64,000 nt of DNA, from contig JAQFVV010013323.1 of assembly GCA_028023455.1 (NCBI GenBank), positions 93,396 to 157,395 of the forward strand, in the 5' to 3' direction. Below, in pieces: positions 36,790 through 48,239 of this stretch; position 1 is the first letter of the stretch, and every line of letters starts with the position of its first letter. A model generated the notes under the pieces. That model did no database searches and was not told the DNA's origin. It saw only the letters and a list, made by a program, of their open reading frames with translations. The stretch comes from Epiperipatus broadwayi. Lineage: Eukaryota > Onychophora > Udeonychophora > Euonychophora > Peripatidae. The translations under genes and the position numbers were made by a program.

Positions 36790-37386
36790 TCACAATGAAA
36801 AAGTGATTGGTTCTCTCTCCATGCTTCCTAAAGTGCAATCTTTGAATACTGTATATGTTATACAAAAACATAATTTAGCTATTCGCCATAGAATTATGAC
36901 ATCAGTGTCATGAAATGTTACACTATATGTTGTATCACAATCCACAATAAAACACATATTCTCATTAAATTTTATTTTAAATTGGGGAAAACTGCCACTG
37001 AAACATTTGAAATGATGCAGACTATTTATATTAATTAAGTCATGAATCACAATAATATTTTCATGTGATTTCCAAGATTTCATGATGGCAAAAAGAGCAT
37101 TGAATAGGATCTGTGGTTCTGAACATTAAAAAAATGATTTCTATGCATCGCTGTGAGACTCATTGAGGGGATTATTGGTATTTCCAAAACCACAGTCCAT
37201 TACATATGAATACAATTTGAAAAACTTATGTGTGCATGTTTTGTGCATCATTTGTTGATAATCGACCAAAAAGACACCAAAATAGAGCACTATGGAAACA
37301 TGCAAAAAACTATAAACTATGAATCCAATATTTTCGGCAAACATTGTAATAAATGATGAGGTATGATTGTTTTCAATGTGAACCAT
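36790..37386 (-). other. Two adjacent unassigned minus-strand frames
   Basis: Two frames on the minus strand, 37386-37141 (81 aa) and 37083-36790 (97 aa), lie close together with one stop and a frame change between them. Composition is more even than most chance frames here, with Cys, His, Trp and Phe and a hydrophobic stretch in the first. I recognise no family. Possibly remains of a retrotransposed gene or an old element. Chance is not excluded. Confidence 0.25.
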
Positions 37387-37564
37387 TAACTATATATCAG
37401 AATTTAGAACAGAGATTGCTTTAAGAAGAAAAACCAAAAATATTGCAAATGCAAAAAAAAAAAATGAATCTGAACTTTGCTCTATTTTTTTTATATTCTA
37501 AAGGCATTATTTATCACAAATACATTTTTATGAACAATAATTTCATGCAAACTGTCTGAATGTC

Positions 37565-37785
37565 ATAAATAAGACTGTTGGTCATTATTTCTGGGCTGGA
37601 AGTATTGCTAAAAGAGATGCGAGGGTTTGGGAACCAAAGAGATTAGACCATTTGTGAGATGTAGGGATGAAATAAAGAACCTTGTTGATGGGTTGTTGGG
37701 AAGAAACATTAAGAATTGTAGAAACTGGATTTAACATTGAAGGACTTTCACCCTGCAGTATATCAGTAATGGTGGAATGTTTTAA
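37565..37785 (+). pseudogene. RTE relic: extreme 3' end
   Basis: Matches the C-terminal domain at 4520-4740: GGAAGTATTGCTAAAAGAGA (S-I-A-K-R-D), then ...GATGAAATAAAGAAC (D-E-I-K-N), and finally CACCCTGCAGTATATCAGTA before TGGTGGAATG. Heavily decayed. Confidence 0.75.
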
Positions 37786-38859
37786 TGTCCTATTAAAGAA
37801 TTAAATTTTAAATATACTTTATATCTTTATGTAAACAAATGAGGATTATATCCATGTAAACAATAAGAGACTGTATCTTTGGTCTTGCTAGGACACCATC
37901 AATTATTAATTGGTAGTCCCTGAGACTAAACAAACTTTTTATAGTAACCTGTAATAGCTTTTTTGATCTGAGTTTATATAGAAGAAAAAAAAATTTCTCT
38001 ACTTTTATTCCAAGTTGTTATAAGGACTAAAACCAAGAACAGCTATTCTAATTAAATTCAGGATAGAAGAGTTACTTTGGGTTACTAGAGAATACTTGTT
38101 TAGCCTCAGAACTGCCAATTAGTAATGCCAAAGGTAGTTAGTTATTTATACTTATTTTATGGATACAATACTTCAATTTTCTTTGTTTATATAATAATAA
38201 ATCTAAGAAAATATTTCATTTAACATCTATATAGAATATTATATTTAAATATAAATATAGAATTTTTTTATCTACAAAAGGTCCAATTCACATTGTTTTT
38301 TTTTTCAAATCTTATTTATTCTATGAACCAAATTTCCCTACGTTCATATACACATTGTCCTATAATTTCACTTATCCTATGGTCATTTTAGAGATTCATT
38401 TTGAATTATTTATACAAATATATAGAGATTTAAAAAATTATACAAAGATTTACAAAATTTTAGATATATATTAAAGACATATTTTTAAATAGATGTTAAG
38501 ACCATGTTAGACATTTTAAAATCAACATTGATATAAATGTGTTCTTGATTTTTTCTATTTTGAATTGACCCTAATGAGACTTTCATCTATATTCCTCCAT
38601 ATTTGAATATTTTATTTTCACATTTAAATCTTTTTTCTATGTCATATAACGACTGACTAAATGTAAGCTTTCAAAAAACCTTTGCAAAATATGACAATAA
38701 ATTTCTAAACAATATTCTTATGTATAATAATGGTGCTTGACATCATTGAGTGCAATTTATTTTTTCAAAAAGTTAGTAGAGATATTTAAATTCCATTTTT
38801 TAAATCAAAAGAATTTTAAGATTAGTTGTCATCAAAGAAAGAAAATATATCTTAAAAAT
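37786..38859. other. Non-coding AT-rich sequence
   Basis: Nothing recognisable. Confidence 0.5.
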
Positions 38860-39315
38860 AACATTAATTTTATTATTATTAAAAACTTTTAAAAAAGTTT
38901 ATTTATTGTTTTGATAAAAAAGTCATTCTAATTTGCCCAGTAAAAATTGCCTCTGCTTGCTATAACAAACTTTTTACAAATTGTCTTCCTAAAAATAAAT
39001 ATCTTAAAATAAAATCTAATTGCAATGATGTAAGTTTTTGGCTTAAAATAAGTATTTGATAAAAATATCATGTAAAATAATCTTTAATGAGTAAACGAAT
39101 TACTGAAAATTATTAAGTGTCTAAAATGTCCATATAATGCTGAAATCTTCAGATTTTTTCAACTATTTTAAAATAGTAACTGCAGTAAAATAAAATTGGG
39201 CACACTAATGTAAGGTTGGAGATAGGCTTAAAAGAACATAGACAAGATATAGTGATTCACAGTGTCATCATAAAATTCAAAACAGCATACACAGTAAAAT
39301 GTTGCTGCTAATCTG
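38860..39315. repeat. Interspersed repeat B, copy 2
   Basis: Same orientation as the copy at 28200-28750 and equally diverged. It directly abuts the second piggyBac-like element. Confidence 0.5.
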
Positions 39316-39372
39316 ATGAAAACTGTTAACAGATCTTTTTTATACTCTTTTGTAAATGTTTTTTAGATATTA

Positions 39373-40122
39373 ATAACCTTTTAACCGCTAATTATATTAT
39401 TGGTTGTATGAGGTAAAAATCAAATCTTTTAATTGGCCATCTCACAAACTGAAGACAAAGCCTATTGTTAAAACATATCCGCCTATAATATTAAATTCAA
39501 CTCAGATACGTTTATAAAAAGTATATTATTAATTTTTCAAGTTATGAAGAGAATGAAAGTTCTTTCAAAAATAAATTGCTATTTATTTATTCTAAAATAT
39601 TCAATTTCAGCAACATAAAAGCTATAATATAAACAAAAAGATCGACTTTTACGTTATAGAAAAGTAAATATTTCTTTTTACTACAGCTTCAATATTTTTA
39701 CAAAAATCTTCGATATTTTTCGAAAATAATTTTGTTTTTTTAGTTTATTTTTTAAAAATTATTTTTAATTTGTCAAATTATCCTTTTTTTAATACTTAAA
39801 TCACATTCGAAATGAAAATCTCAGCGTTTATCTTTATTTTCTTTGATCAGGCGGTTTCTTTGTTTTTTCAGCCAATCAGAATGTCTTTGTCAGCTGAGAA
39901 CTGCTGAGAGCCAATCACCATATGCTTCTTTTTGTTTAGCTTTAAATGCAGTTTTTTTTATTTTTTACTTGTAAAAGAATTCGGAAGAGGGCACCATCTT
40001 ATAGAGCTTTTAAAAACCTATTTAAAAACATATTGAACGAATATTTTCGTATAAAAACTTGCAGAGTTAGAGTGATGTCAGATGTCTATGAGGAGCCTCG
40101 TAAGAGGCAGGAAAAGGGTTAG
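39373..40122 (-). mobile_element. piggyBac-like non-autonomous element, copy 2
   Basis: Inverted relative to 26904-27658 and alignable from end to end. Shared landmarks are ACCGCTAATT at one end, AATTGGCCA..TCACAAACTGA, CATTCGAAATGAAAATCTCA, GCCAATCAGAATGTCTTTG, and GAGGAGCCTCGT near the other. Its termini read ATAACCTTTTAACC and GGAAAAGGGTTAG. No coding. Confidence 0.6.
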
Positions 40123-40792
40123 ATATTGGATGAAACAGTTTTAAATGCATTATATATAAATAATTGAACAATTAGGAAATTATGTGAAATGTAGAGGTTG
40201 GTTTTAATCCATAATCTATAGTTCATCATTATACTAAAACAGTGATAATCAAATGGTTAGTTGCTTGGAGGGTCAAGATGTGTTTAATAATCAGAACTAA
40301 CAGTCTAAATAGAGTGATCTTTAGCTCTTAAGTTTGCTACTATATCACAGTATTAAACAACATGGGTCAACTAATTCAATGATTAGTAGTGTGTATTATC
40401 ATGTGATGTTATTCAAACATGACAAATTTGATCTTTGATTAGAGAGACTTTAACTATTAAGTTTGTCAATCCACTGCTACAATACATTACACAGAATATT
40501 GAGAAGCACTGATAGAGGTCAGCAAAATATAATATTAAATGTGATTTAATTGTGGTTAAGTTTTTATCAAGAAGACATGGGGGTAGGATTAAACAAACTT
40601 TTATGGATATTAATTTTTTATATCTTCATCACCTTATTCTTTCTAAAAGAATACAGAAAACCCAAATATTTAAAATGTAGATATAATAGCTTACATTTTA
40701 AAATTTGTTTTTATTTATTAATGAAACATTAGTATTCACTTCTTCTTTTCTGATACTTCAATCACATCATATAATCTTTATCATATATATAT
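40123..40792. other. Non-coding AT-rich sequence
   Basis: The short frame at 40550-40732 contains a hydrophobic run but has no other support. Nothing else seen. Confidence 0.4.
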
Positions 40793-41006
40793 ATGATCAC
40801 TAGATGGAGCTTTACCAATAGCTCCTAACAAGCTTTTGTTTATATAAATGCTGAGAGAGATAGAATTCAATAACTCTTTCATTGTCTCCAACCTTTAGAC
40901 CATCTGGTTGGAGACAATGAAAGAGATATTGAATTCTATCTCTCTCAGCGTTTATGTAAACAAAAGTTTGTTAGGAGCTATTGGTAAAGCTCCATCTAGT
41001 GATCAT
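40793..41006. mobile_element. Near-perfect palindromic MITE, 214 bp
   Basis: The arms are about 101 bases, starting ATGATCACTAGATGGAGC and ending GCTCCATCTAGTGATCAT, with very few mismatches (for example TATATAAATGC versus GTTTATGTAAAC). The loop is around TTTAGACCATCT. It sits in (TA)n on the left. Near-identity of the arms implies recent formation or gene conversion between arms. Non-coding. TA target use would fit Tc1/mariner-type mobilisation, but this is not shown. Confidence 0.85.
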
Positions 41007-41662
41007 AAAATGCAAGCTAAGAGCAAGTTACAAAATTTATAACTTGTTTATCATATATATATATATATTATATAAACATTGAAATAGATTTTTCTATGTA
41101 ATACATCCATTCAAATCTTTGAATTAACATATATAAAATGAGAAGATATTTGGTTGCTTGTGAAAATTTGAAGAAATTGTTATATTCCAAATTTTTATAC
41201 ATAAAAGCAAGTCTGACTTACATTTCTTATATCATCAGGAATGTTAAGCTAAGAGCAATTATAGTTTTGGATTAATAGTCAGATCAATACCTCTACTAGA
41301 TAGGTAATTTCACTTTGCCCCCACCCCCGCTTACATTAAAACTGAAAGTTTATCTAGATTATTGAATGAGAAAATCCTATTATAATCCCATTATATTTCA
41401 ATATTTATATCTACAATTCCCGAAAATCTTTAAATTAATAGATGAATACATGTTATACAGATATATGAAAAACAAATTTAAAAAAAATCTTAATAATTAA
41501 CAAATCATATTAAATTTTCAAAATATCAAAATTACTTAAATAATATATTTCTCTGCTCTCAATCCCTTTTTTAAAAAGACTTGGTATTAGTAATCAATAT
41601 TTCTGAGGAAAAAATATGTACGAATAGACAACCATTAATTCAAATGTTATATATATATATAT
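41007..41662. other. Non-coding AT-rich sequence
   Basis: Nothing recognisable apart from (TA)n runs. Confidence 0.5.
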
Positions 41663-43020
41663 ATTATAACGTTTTTCGTTTTGCTAGGCCTCTACACGCT
41701 AATATAAACTGCGCGAGTTGATCAAGCTATGTCAAAAAAGAAGAAAGTTGTATTTCTATTCTAAAAACATAGCTATATTTCCTGATCAACTCGGCCTATT
41801 AATAGTTGAGAATTATGCTATTGACAAAATCGGCTTTTAATTTATTCAATATGGGTGCCAGGTCCTTTTATTCTAAAGAGACCACTGAAATCTGTCACCA
41901 GCACATCTCGCAAATAAAAAAAAGAAAATACTTTTAAACTAATCGGTATTGCATCATACCGTAATGAGAATTATTTTTTTAAAATATTATTATTCCTGGA
42001 ATTTATTAAACACATTGGCAAAGGTAAATTATATATTTAAACATCACTAAAATAATATTAATAATGCATAAATGAAAATTGGTATTAGAAATATTTTTTT
42101 ATTCTAATAGATTAAAAAATAAAATTTGAAAGGCAATTATTTATCAAATAAATTGGAGAGAACACATTTAATTCAGATGTGAAATATTAATAAAAAAATA
42201 ATAACAGTTAAACAATTAAAAAGTTCTTGATTAAATAAGAGTCTCTTGATCAATTAAATTAAAGTCACTATCGGGATCCTTTTATAAGTATATTTTTAAG
42301 AATTGTTTGCGAACGCTTAAATTTGTCACAATCAGGATAATGAAGCATAACTTACCGGTAAGTTTTAGTGAATTCACGATGGTTGTAGATAACTATGCAT
42401 AGTTTTTTGGGGTTAAAATGAGCTCACGGCCTTTGATTATTAGTTGATCTTGCGGTCCATTCTCCTAGTCGGTCATGAAAGCTTTTCTGGTATACATCTT
42501 CAGGCACGATGTCTTCAGAAGCTCCGGTTCACTCCGACATGCCGAATTACTTCAGCATAGAGCGATCTTGGATATATTATTGTTATCCAAGACCAACTAG
42601 AGAAACCAACGAACAAGACATTCTTCAAACTGACCTCTGCCTTTTATACTAGAGGCCCAGTTTTCCGACTTCTGCGCATATCTTTTGTTTGTCAAAATAT
42701 ACGTTGATAATCTTATATATTCTTTATAAAATTTATGTAACAAAGTCTTTATTTTTTTCAGAATAATTCTGCCATCTTTAATTAGTTGAAGTATTTTTAC
42801 TTTCTCTTATCTAGATTGGTAATTTATGTCTTTTGTTCTCTCCAATTCTACTTTTATTTCTAATTACATTTAAAAAAAATACGAAGAATAATTTAACTTT
42901 CACTGTACATTATTTTTTTTAAAAAAAAAATTAGTCAAAAAAAAATCTAAATTTACTTTTATTCTTTAGCTTTTACCAAATGCCAATATATTTGCAACGT
43001 ATATAAATAAACATTACAAT
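41663..43020 (-). repeat. Left (3') LTR
   Basis: 1358 bp, bounded on the left by (TA)n. The minus-strand end next to the interior begins TGTAATG, just after GCTGGTGGT, the poorly purine-rich segment in the polypurine-tract position. CpG-rich parts lie at 42340-42680. Several positions that are CpG in the right LTR are TpG or CpA here, and the reverse. Confidence 0.85.
42600..42650 (-). promoter_or_regulatory. LTR core promoter (TATA box)
   Basis: Minus-strand TATAAAAG at 42648-42641, followed by GGCAGAGGTCAGTTTGAAG. A start about 30 bases downstream of the TATA box, near 42618, would fit. A TCAGTT initiator-like hexamer is closer (17 bases). Conserved in the right LTR (TATA at about 44727-44720). 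Confidence 0.5.
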
Positions 43021-43740
43021 ACCACCAGCGTCAGAAGATGAGAATAAATAGGGGTTTACACTAATTTTATTTTTAAGTTTTTAAATTCATATCCGTGTGT
43101 TGTTGTTTTTTTTTATAGTAGCGTGCTGATATGTCATGTAGACTCATTCAACAAGCGACGTTCGGCTTTAACGCCCACTTTTAGGTCTAACATGGCAGGA
43201 ATGGAAAATATTTCACATTCATCTGTGTCCTTTCCGCTTTAATGTAATATTAACAATAAGAAGCCCAAGTTATAAGCACTAATGAGCATTGCTCATCATT
43301 TTGAGTCTTACAGGCTCGTGGCAACTTGGTCTGCCTTCCTTTTTATTGGGATCCCTGCTAGAAATAGTCTGATGGGCATATAAAGGTGGTCTTATGTTAA
43401 TATACTGCATACTAGGACTTGGGGCTATGTTTTTCCCTCTTCAGTAATGACCTACCCGGTTAAATACTTGTGACTTACGTCTACATCAGCCACGATCATG
43501 TTTTTTTTAGACATATCAAAAAAATATCCATATACTGTATTTTTTTTTTCTGGAAGTCATATTAAAAAAATATTTTAATAATCAGGGTTTAATTAGTTAG
43601 TTAGTTTTTATAATTTTTTTTTTTAAACTACTATTTATTTTCCGGCTGTGAGTTTTTTTTTTGGGTCAACGTTGTAACGTTCTTTATCATTACAACTTAT
43701 CTCAGGTTGTGGTTAAATCGAAGCCCTAGTTGGGTAAGCC
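43021..43740 (-). other. LTR element interior, non-coding
   Basis: 720 bp between the LTRs with stops in all frames. The primer-binding site lies at the 43740 end. On the plus strand, GAGCATTGCTCATC (about 43283-43297) makes a short hairpin. Higher GC and CpG between 43120 and 43500 may mark a conserved packaging or leader region, which is inference. Confidence 0.6.
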
Positions 43741-43741
43741 A
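43720..43741 (-). promoter_or_regulatory. Primer-binding site, tRNA-Lys-like
   Basis: Minus-strand TGGCTTACCCAACTAGGGC begins at the LTR edge. It shares TGGC..CCCAAC..GGGC with the complement of the tRNA-Lys 3' end. Several mismatches remain, so another tRNA is possible. Confidence 0.55.
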
Positions 43742-45100
43742 TTATAACATTTTCCATTTTGTTAGGCCTCTACACGCTAATATAAACTGCGCGCGAGTTG
43801 ATCAAGCTATGTCAAAAAAGAAGAAAGTTGTATTTCTATTCTAAAAACATAGCTATATTTCCTGATCAACTCGGCCTATTAATAGTTGAGAATTATGCTA
43901 TTGACAAAATCAGCTTTTAATTTATTCAATATGGGTGCCAGGTCCTTTTATTCTAAAGAGACCACTGAAATCTGTCACCAGCACGTCTCGCAAATAAAAA
44001 AAAGAAAATACTTTTAAACTAATCGGTATTGCATCATACCGTAACGAGAATTATTTTTTTAAAATATTATTATTCCTGGAATTTATTAAACACATTGGCA
44101 AAGGTAAATTATATATTTAAACATCACTAAAATAATATTAATAATGCACAAATGAAAATTGGTATTAGAAATATTTTTTTATTCTAATAGATTAAAAAAT
44201 AAAATTTGAAAGGCAATTATTTATCAAATAAATTGGAGAGAACACATTTAATTCAGATGTGAAATATTAATAAAAAATAATAACAGTTAAACAATTAAAA
44301 AGTTCTTGATTAAATAAGAGTCTCTTGATCAATTAAATTAAAGTCACTATCGGGATCCTTTTATACGTATATTTTTAAGAATTGTTTGCGAACGCTTAAA
44401 TTTGTCACAATCAGGATAATGAAGCATAACTTACCGGTAAGTTTTAGTGAATTCACGATGGTTGTAGATAACTATGCATAGTTTTTCGGGGTTAAAATGA
44501 GCTCACGGCCTTTGATTATTAGTTGATCTTGCGGTCCATTCTCCTAGTCGGTCACGAAAGCTTTTCTGGTATACATCTTCAGGCACGATGTCTTCAGAAG
44601 CTCCGGTTCACTCCGACATGCCGAATTACTTCAGCGTAGAGCGATCTTGGATATATTATTGTTATCCAAGACCAACTAGAGAAACCAACAAACAAGACAT
44701 TCTTCAAACTGACCTCTGCCTTTTATACTAGAGGCCCAGTTTTCCGACTTCTGCGCATATCTTTTGTTTGTCAAAATATACGTTGATAATCTTATATATT
44801 CTTTATAAAATTTATGTAACAAAGTCTTTATTTTTTTCAGAATAATTCTGCCATCTTTAATTAGTTGAAGTATTTTTACTTTCTCTTATCTAGATTGGTA
44901 ATTTATGTCTTTTGTTCTCTCCAATTCTACTTTTATTTCTAATTACATTTAAAAAAAATACGAAGAATAATTTAACTTTCATTGTACGTTTTTTTTTTTT
45001 AAAAAAAAATTAGTCAAAAAAAAAATCTAAATTTACTTTTATTTTTTAGCTTTTACCAAATGCCAATATATTTGCAACAAATATAAATAAACGTTACAAT
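43741..45100 (-). repeat. Right (5') LTR
   Basis: 1360 bp, near-identical to the left LTR; differences include a 2-bp GC insertion near 43792. Followed by (TA)n. Confidence 0.85.
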
Positions 45101-45259
45101 ATATATATATAAAAGTCTTTAATTCAAAAATGTCTATTATCAGGACAAAATTACAACACAGTTTTGATGTTTGATGTACTGTTTTAATTATTGTTATATA
45201 AATATTTTATGCTGGATATTCATATTAAACATTTTAAAGTAATATTTACAACATTAATG

Positions 45260-45640
45260 TAACTTGAAGAGATTTGAATTCAGACTTTCAAGCTCCCTAC
45301 AGCTATCCACTTCATCTTATACAAGTGATTCACATGGCCACATACATGCCAAAAAGATAAATGATCTCCAATATACATATTTTGTGCTGTATCAGAACTC
45401 ATCAATTTGTCCAGGTCATCATCTCCCATATATATATATGATCAGTGCTCAGTTTATATTAAGATAGAAAATCTTCATATTTTAATTGATGGGCTTCAAT
45501 CTTTTCCATCCTCCAACTTTTCAGCCATCCATATTGCTGAAAATCTGATCAAGGAGCATTCAAAACCCTTGTTGATGCCAATATTGTAATCATATCCATA
45601 TTGGCTTTAAGTCACTCCGACCCCTCACATATAAGACCTT
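45260..45640 (-). mobile_element. Hammerhead-family repeat, single unit, inactive core
   Basis: On the minus strand from 45640: a lead containing TGAGGGGTCGGAGTGAC (compare TGAGGGGTCATATTGACC in the centre of the 23.8-kb fold-back), the spacer with TTTTCAGCAATATGGATGG, then the hammerhead position with TTGATGAG for CTGATGAG and AAAA for GAAA. The TTTATCTTTTTGGCATG spacer and a tRNA-like tail ending CTGAATTCAAATCTC follow. This copy shows the full unit is about 375 bp and that one fold-back arm is one such unit. Confidence 0.7.
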
Positions 45641-45676
45641 AATATGTTCATTTAAATACACAGAAGTACAGGCTAA

Positions 45677-46025
45677 ATAGGTAGTATTTAAATACAGATA
45701 TATTTTCTATACTGAACTTAATGTAATGTATAATAGATTAGAACTCAAACATTCAAGCTCCCTACAACCATCCACTCCATCTTAAACAATGAATATACAT
45801 GACCACATATATGTGAAAAAGATAAATGATCTCCAATAGACATATTTCATGCTGAATCAGCACTCATCAGTATCTTGGAAATTATTTATCTTTTTTACAT
45901 GTATGTGACCATGTGTATAAGTTGTATAAAATAGAATGGATAGCTTTAGGGAACTTAAAGGTCTGAGTTCAAATCCCTTCTAATTATATTAAGTTCAGTA
46001 TAGATAATATACTTGTATTTAAGCA
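45677..46025. mobile_element. Fold-back dimer of the hammerhead family, 349 bp
   Basis: The arms share TTTTCTATACTGAACTTAAT on the left and ATTAAGTTCAGTATAGATAA on the right. Inward of that each has the tRNA-like segment (CTGAGTTCAAATCCC on the right, its complement on the left), then the ACATG.ATGTGACCATGTG spacer. Only one hammerhead-like core lies at the junction (minus strand, CTGATGAG at 45870-45863, helix II GTGCTGATTCAGCAT, GAAA), but helix I does not pair. A second, independent head-to-head fusion of the same unit with a different breakpoint. Confidence 0.75.
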
Positions 46026-46533
46026 TTAATGTTTACACTAAACAAAAAGTATATATATAATAAACCATAAGTGTACAAAACTATTTGATTATCACATGTA
46101 AATTGCATTGCCACTGGTTAGTGCTTTAGATTAACCAATACATTAGCAATCAAAGCAATATTCAGATATTTGCATTTATAATCAGTGCTATTTTGAGACC
46201 AGATTGCTGATATTGTATTAGTTAATGTTAAGTTTTAACTGGGAATGATGATATATATGTATATATAAGACTATAGATGATAAAATTAATATTTATTTAA
46301 ATTATTATTAGAGTTTGGATCTATTAAAAAAATGAAAAAAAAAGTTCTGAAACTACTATGTCTACCTGCATGTATATCAAAAGTATATATTTTGTTTTTT
46401 AACTATCTAAAGTGGAGTTTGTAATTATTTTGATACTTTAAAAGTTTAATATGATTTGTTTATTGATGAAAGTGGTTTTTTTTTTTGCTTCAGCATTTGT
46501 ATTTTATATTTTTCCTTTCGTTTGTATTTGTAG

Positions 46534-46726
46534 TTTAAATTTGCATACATTTGCATAATGTAGTGGGTTCTTTCTTTTTTATAATTTAAATCTGAGTGCA
46601 CTTTCAGTGAAATTCACCATAGCTATGATTATGGTGAATTTCAAGGGAAATGATCTCCACTTTAGGTTATAAAAAAGAACAAACCATTTTGCTATGCTGC
46701 ATAGATGAACATCATATGCAAATTTG
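46534..46726. mobile_element. Imperfect palindromic MITE
   Basis: The inner stem GTGAAATTCACCAT/ATGGTGAATTTCA surrounds AGCTATGATT. The outer arms TTCTTTCTTTTTTATAA and TTATAAAAAAGAAC, then ATTTGCATA and TATGCAAAT, continue the symmetry with bulges. Confidence 0.65.
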
Positions 46727-46739
46727 AATTATATGTATA

Positions 46740-47150
46740 TATATTGTTAAAAGAAAGTTGCCTTAACAGCAGTTTGGAAGTTGCTGATTGTTATTGATAT
46801 TGGGATTGTCTAAGTGTTGATTGGTTTTTGATGATTACTTATAAATCCATTTATCCTTGAGTATTATTTCATTTATTATGCAATTTGAAATTTATAATTG
46901 CAGTTTGTAATGTTATTCGGAATAGGTAAACAAAGAGGTTTATTTAAACTTTTTTGTATCAATAATTTAATCTCTGTGATTCAGTTGCAATCTTTAGTAT
47001 CTATATAAGTATATTAGATCATTAATAAAGGGGGGATTTCACCATTATTGTTAAAAGGAGGTTGCCTTGACAACAGTTTGGAAGTTGTTAATTGTTATTG
47101 GTATTGGGATTGTCTAAGTGTTGACTAGTTTTTAATGATTATATATATCA
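46740..47150 (+). repeat. Direct repeat pair of an interspersed family
   Basis: About 95 bases at 46745-46840 recur at 47055-47150: TTGTTAAAAG, AGGTTGCCTTGACAACAG (with changes), TTTGGAAGTTG, TATTGGGATTGTCTAAGTG. The span from 46850 to 47150 reappears inverted at 54545-54880, so the family unit is at least 300 bases and may be bounded by the 95-base repeat as a terminal direct repeat. Confidence 0.65.
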
Positions 47151-47284
47151 TTGTATACATTATAATTCTTTGATAAAGATTATAAGATGTAGTTAAAATG
47201 TGAGGAATGAAATAGTATTAGTGATTCAATTACAACTAAACATCTTTTTAAATGAGAATAAGTAATTATCATATCAACATTTTA

Positions 47285-47565
47285 AATTATTATCGATCCT
47301 TTCCTGGATGACGTTCTTTCCTAATTTAATCCAGATTTTCTGATCTCTAGCCTCTCTTCTCCACATTACATCAGCAAACTCTCTGTTTCATCCACCCATC
47401 TTACATATCATCTCTTGTAATCTCTTGGGATTCAGTTTAAGATTTCAACTATCCGTTTCTTATCATCTCCATCGCTGATCCATTTCAGTTTTTTAATTAT
47501 TTCAATGATATTAGTTGTACCTGTTTGCTGTCTAACCCACATAACTCGTTTTTCGATCTCTTCTT
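47285..47565 (-). pseudogene. RTE relic: C-terminal domain
   Basis: The minus strand reads V-W-V-R-Q-Q-T-G-T-T-N-I-I-E-I-I-K-K-L-K-W, then R-W-V-D-E-T and M-W-R-R-E-A-R-D. This parallels 4460-4720. Ends around ATCGATAATA. Frameshifts present. Confidence 0.75.
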
Positions 47566-48239
47566 ATTACATTTAATATTACAGTATGTGTGTGTGACAT
47601 ATATATTATGAATTTTATAACTTAAACCAACTTTGAATTTTATAGCTTCTTTTGCCATGATTTAACAATATTTTATATACTATAGTTTGTTTTTCTTATT
47701 TATTTTTATTCTTTATTTTACTTTTATATATCCCCAAACACATTTTTGGAAAAATATAAAAAAGTATATTTAAATTTTATAAATTGCTTTTGCATTAAAA
47801 ATGAATAAATTATTTTTATAAAGCATATGAATAATAACCTCATATAAGTGAACCCAGAAAATAAGTTCTACCAATTAAAACAAGAATTACTCAATCAAGA
47901 CATTATCGCACAATACTAGAATAATCAACTAGTTTTAAGCAGACAAGCATCAAACAAAAACCCGATTTTAAATAGGATTACAAATGAAAACAATAAACTG
48001 AATTAATTATTACTAAAGAAATTGAAACCAAAAAATAAAATACCTAAAGGTAAAAATATTTTGCTACGCATGATAAAAACTAGATCAACGCAAAACAAAA
48101 CTCAATTCTTTAAAAATTAGTTAAGTCCACTTGGATAAAAACATTGAGATATTATATACTTAAATTAAAAATGCAAATGAAGACAAAACAGAAGCAGATG
48201 TTAAAATGACACTTGTAATTATATATAAATGAGCAGAAA
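47566..48239. other. Non-coding AT-rich sequence
   Basis: Nothing recognisable. Confidence 0.5.

Larger units (their letters stand above)
41663..45100 (-). mobile_element. Non-coding LTR retrotransposon (two 1.36-kb LTRs, 720-bp interior)
   Basis: The direct repeats 41663-43020 and 43741-45100 differ at only a couple of dozen places by eye. The element sits between (TA)n flanks. Orientation is minus. Next to the right-hand LTR the minus strand reads TGGCTTACCCAACTAGGGC, a primer-binding site resembling the one for tRNA-Lys. Each LTR has a minus-strand TATAAAAG. The ends pair as TGTAACG / CGTTATA, so the usual terminal CA is TA. The interior has no gag, protease, RT or integrase that I can read, so the element would need proteins in trans (TRIM/LARD-like), or it is a deletion derivative. 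Confidence 0.85.
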
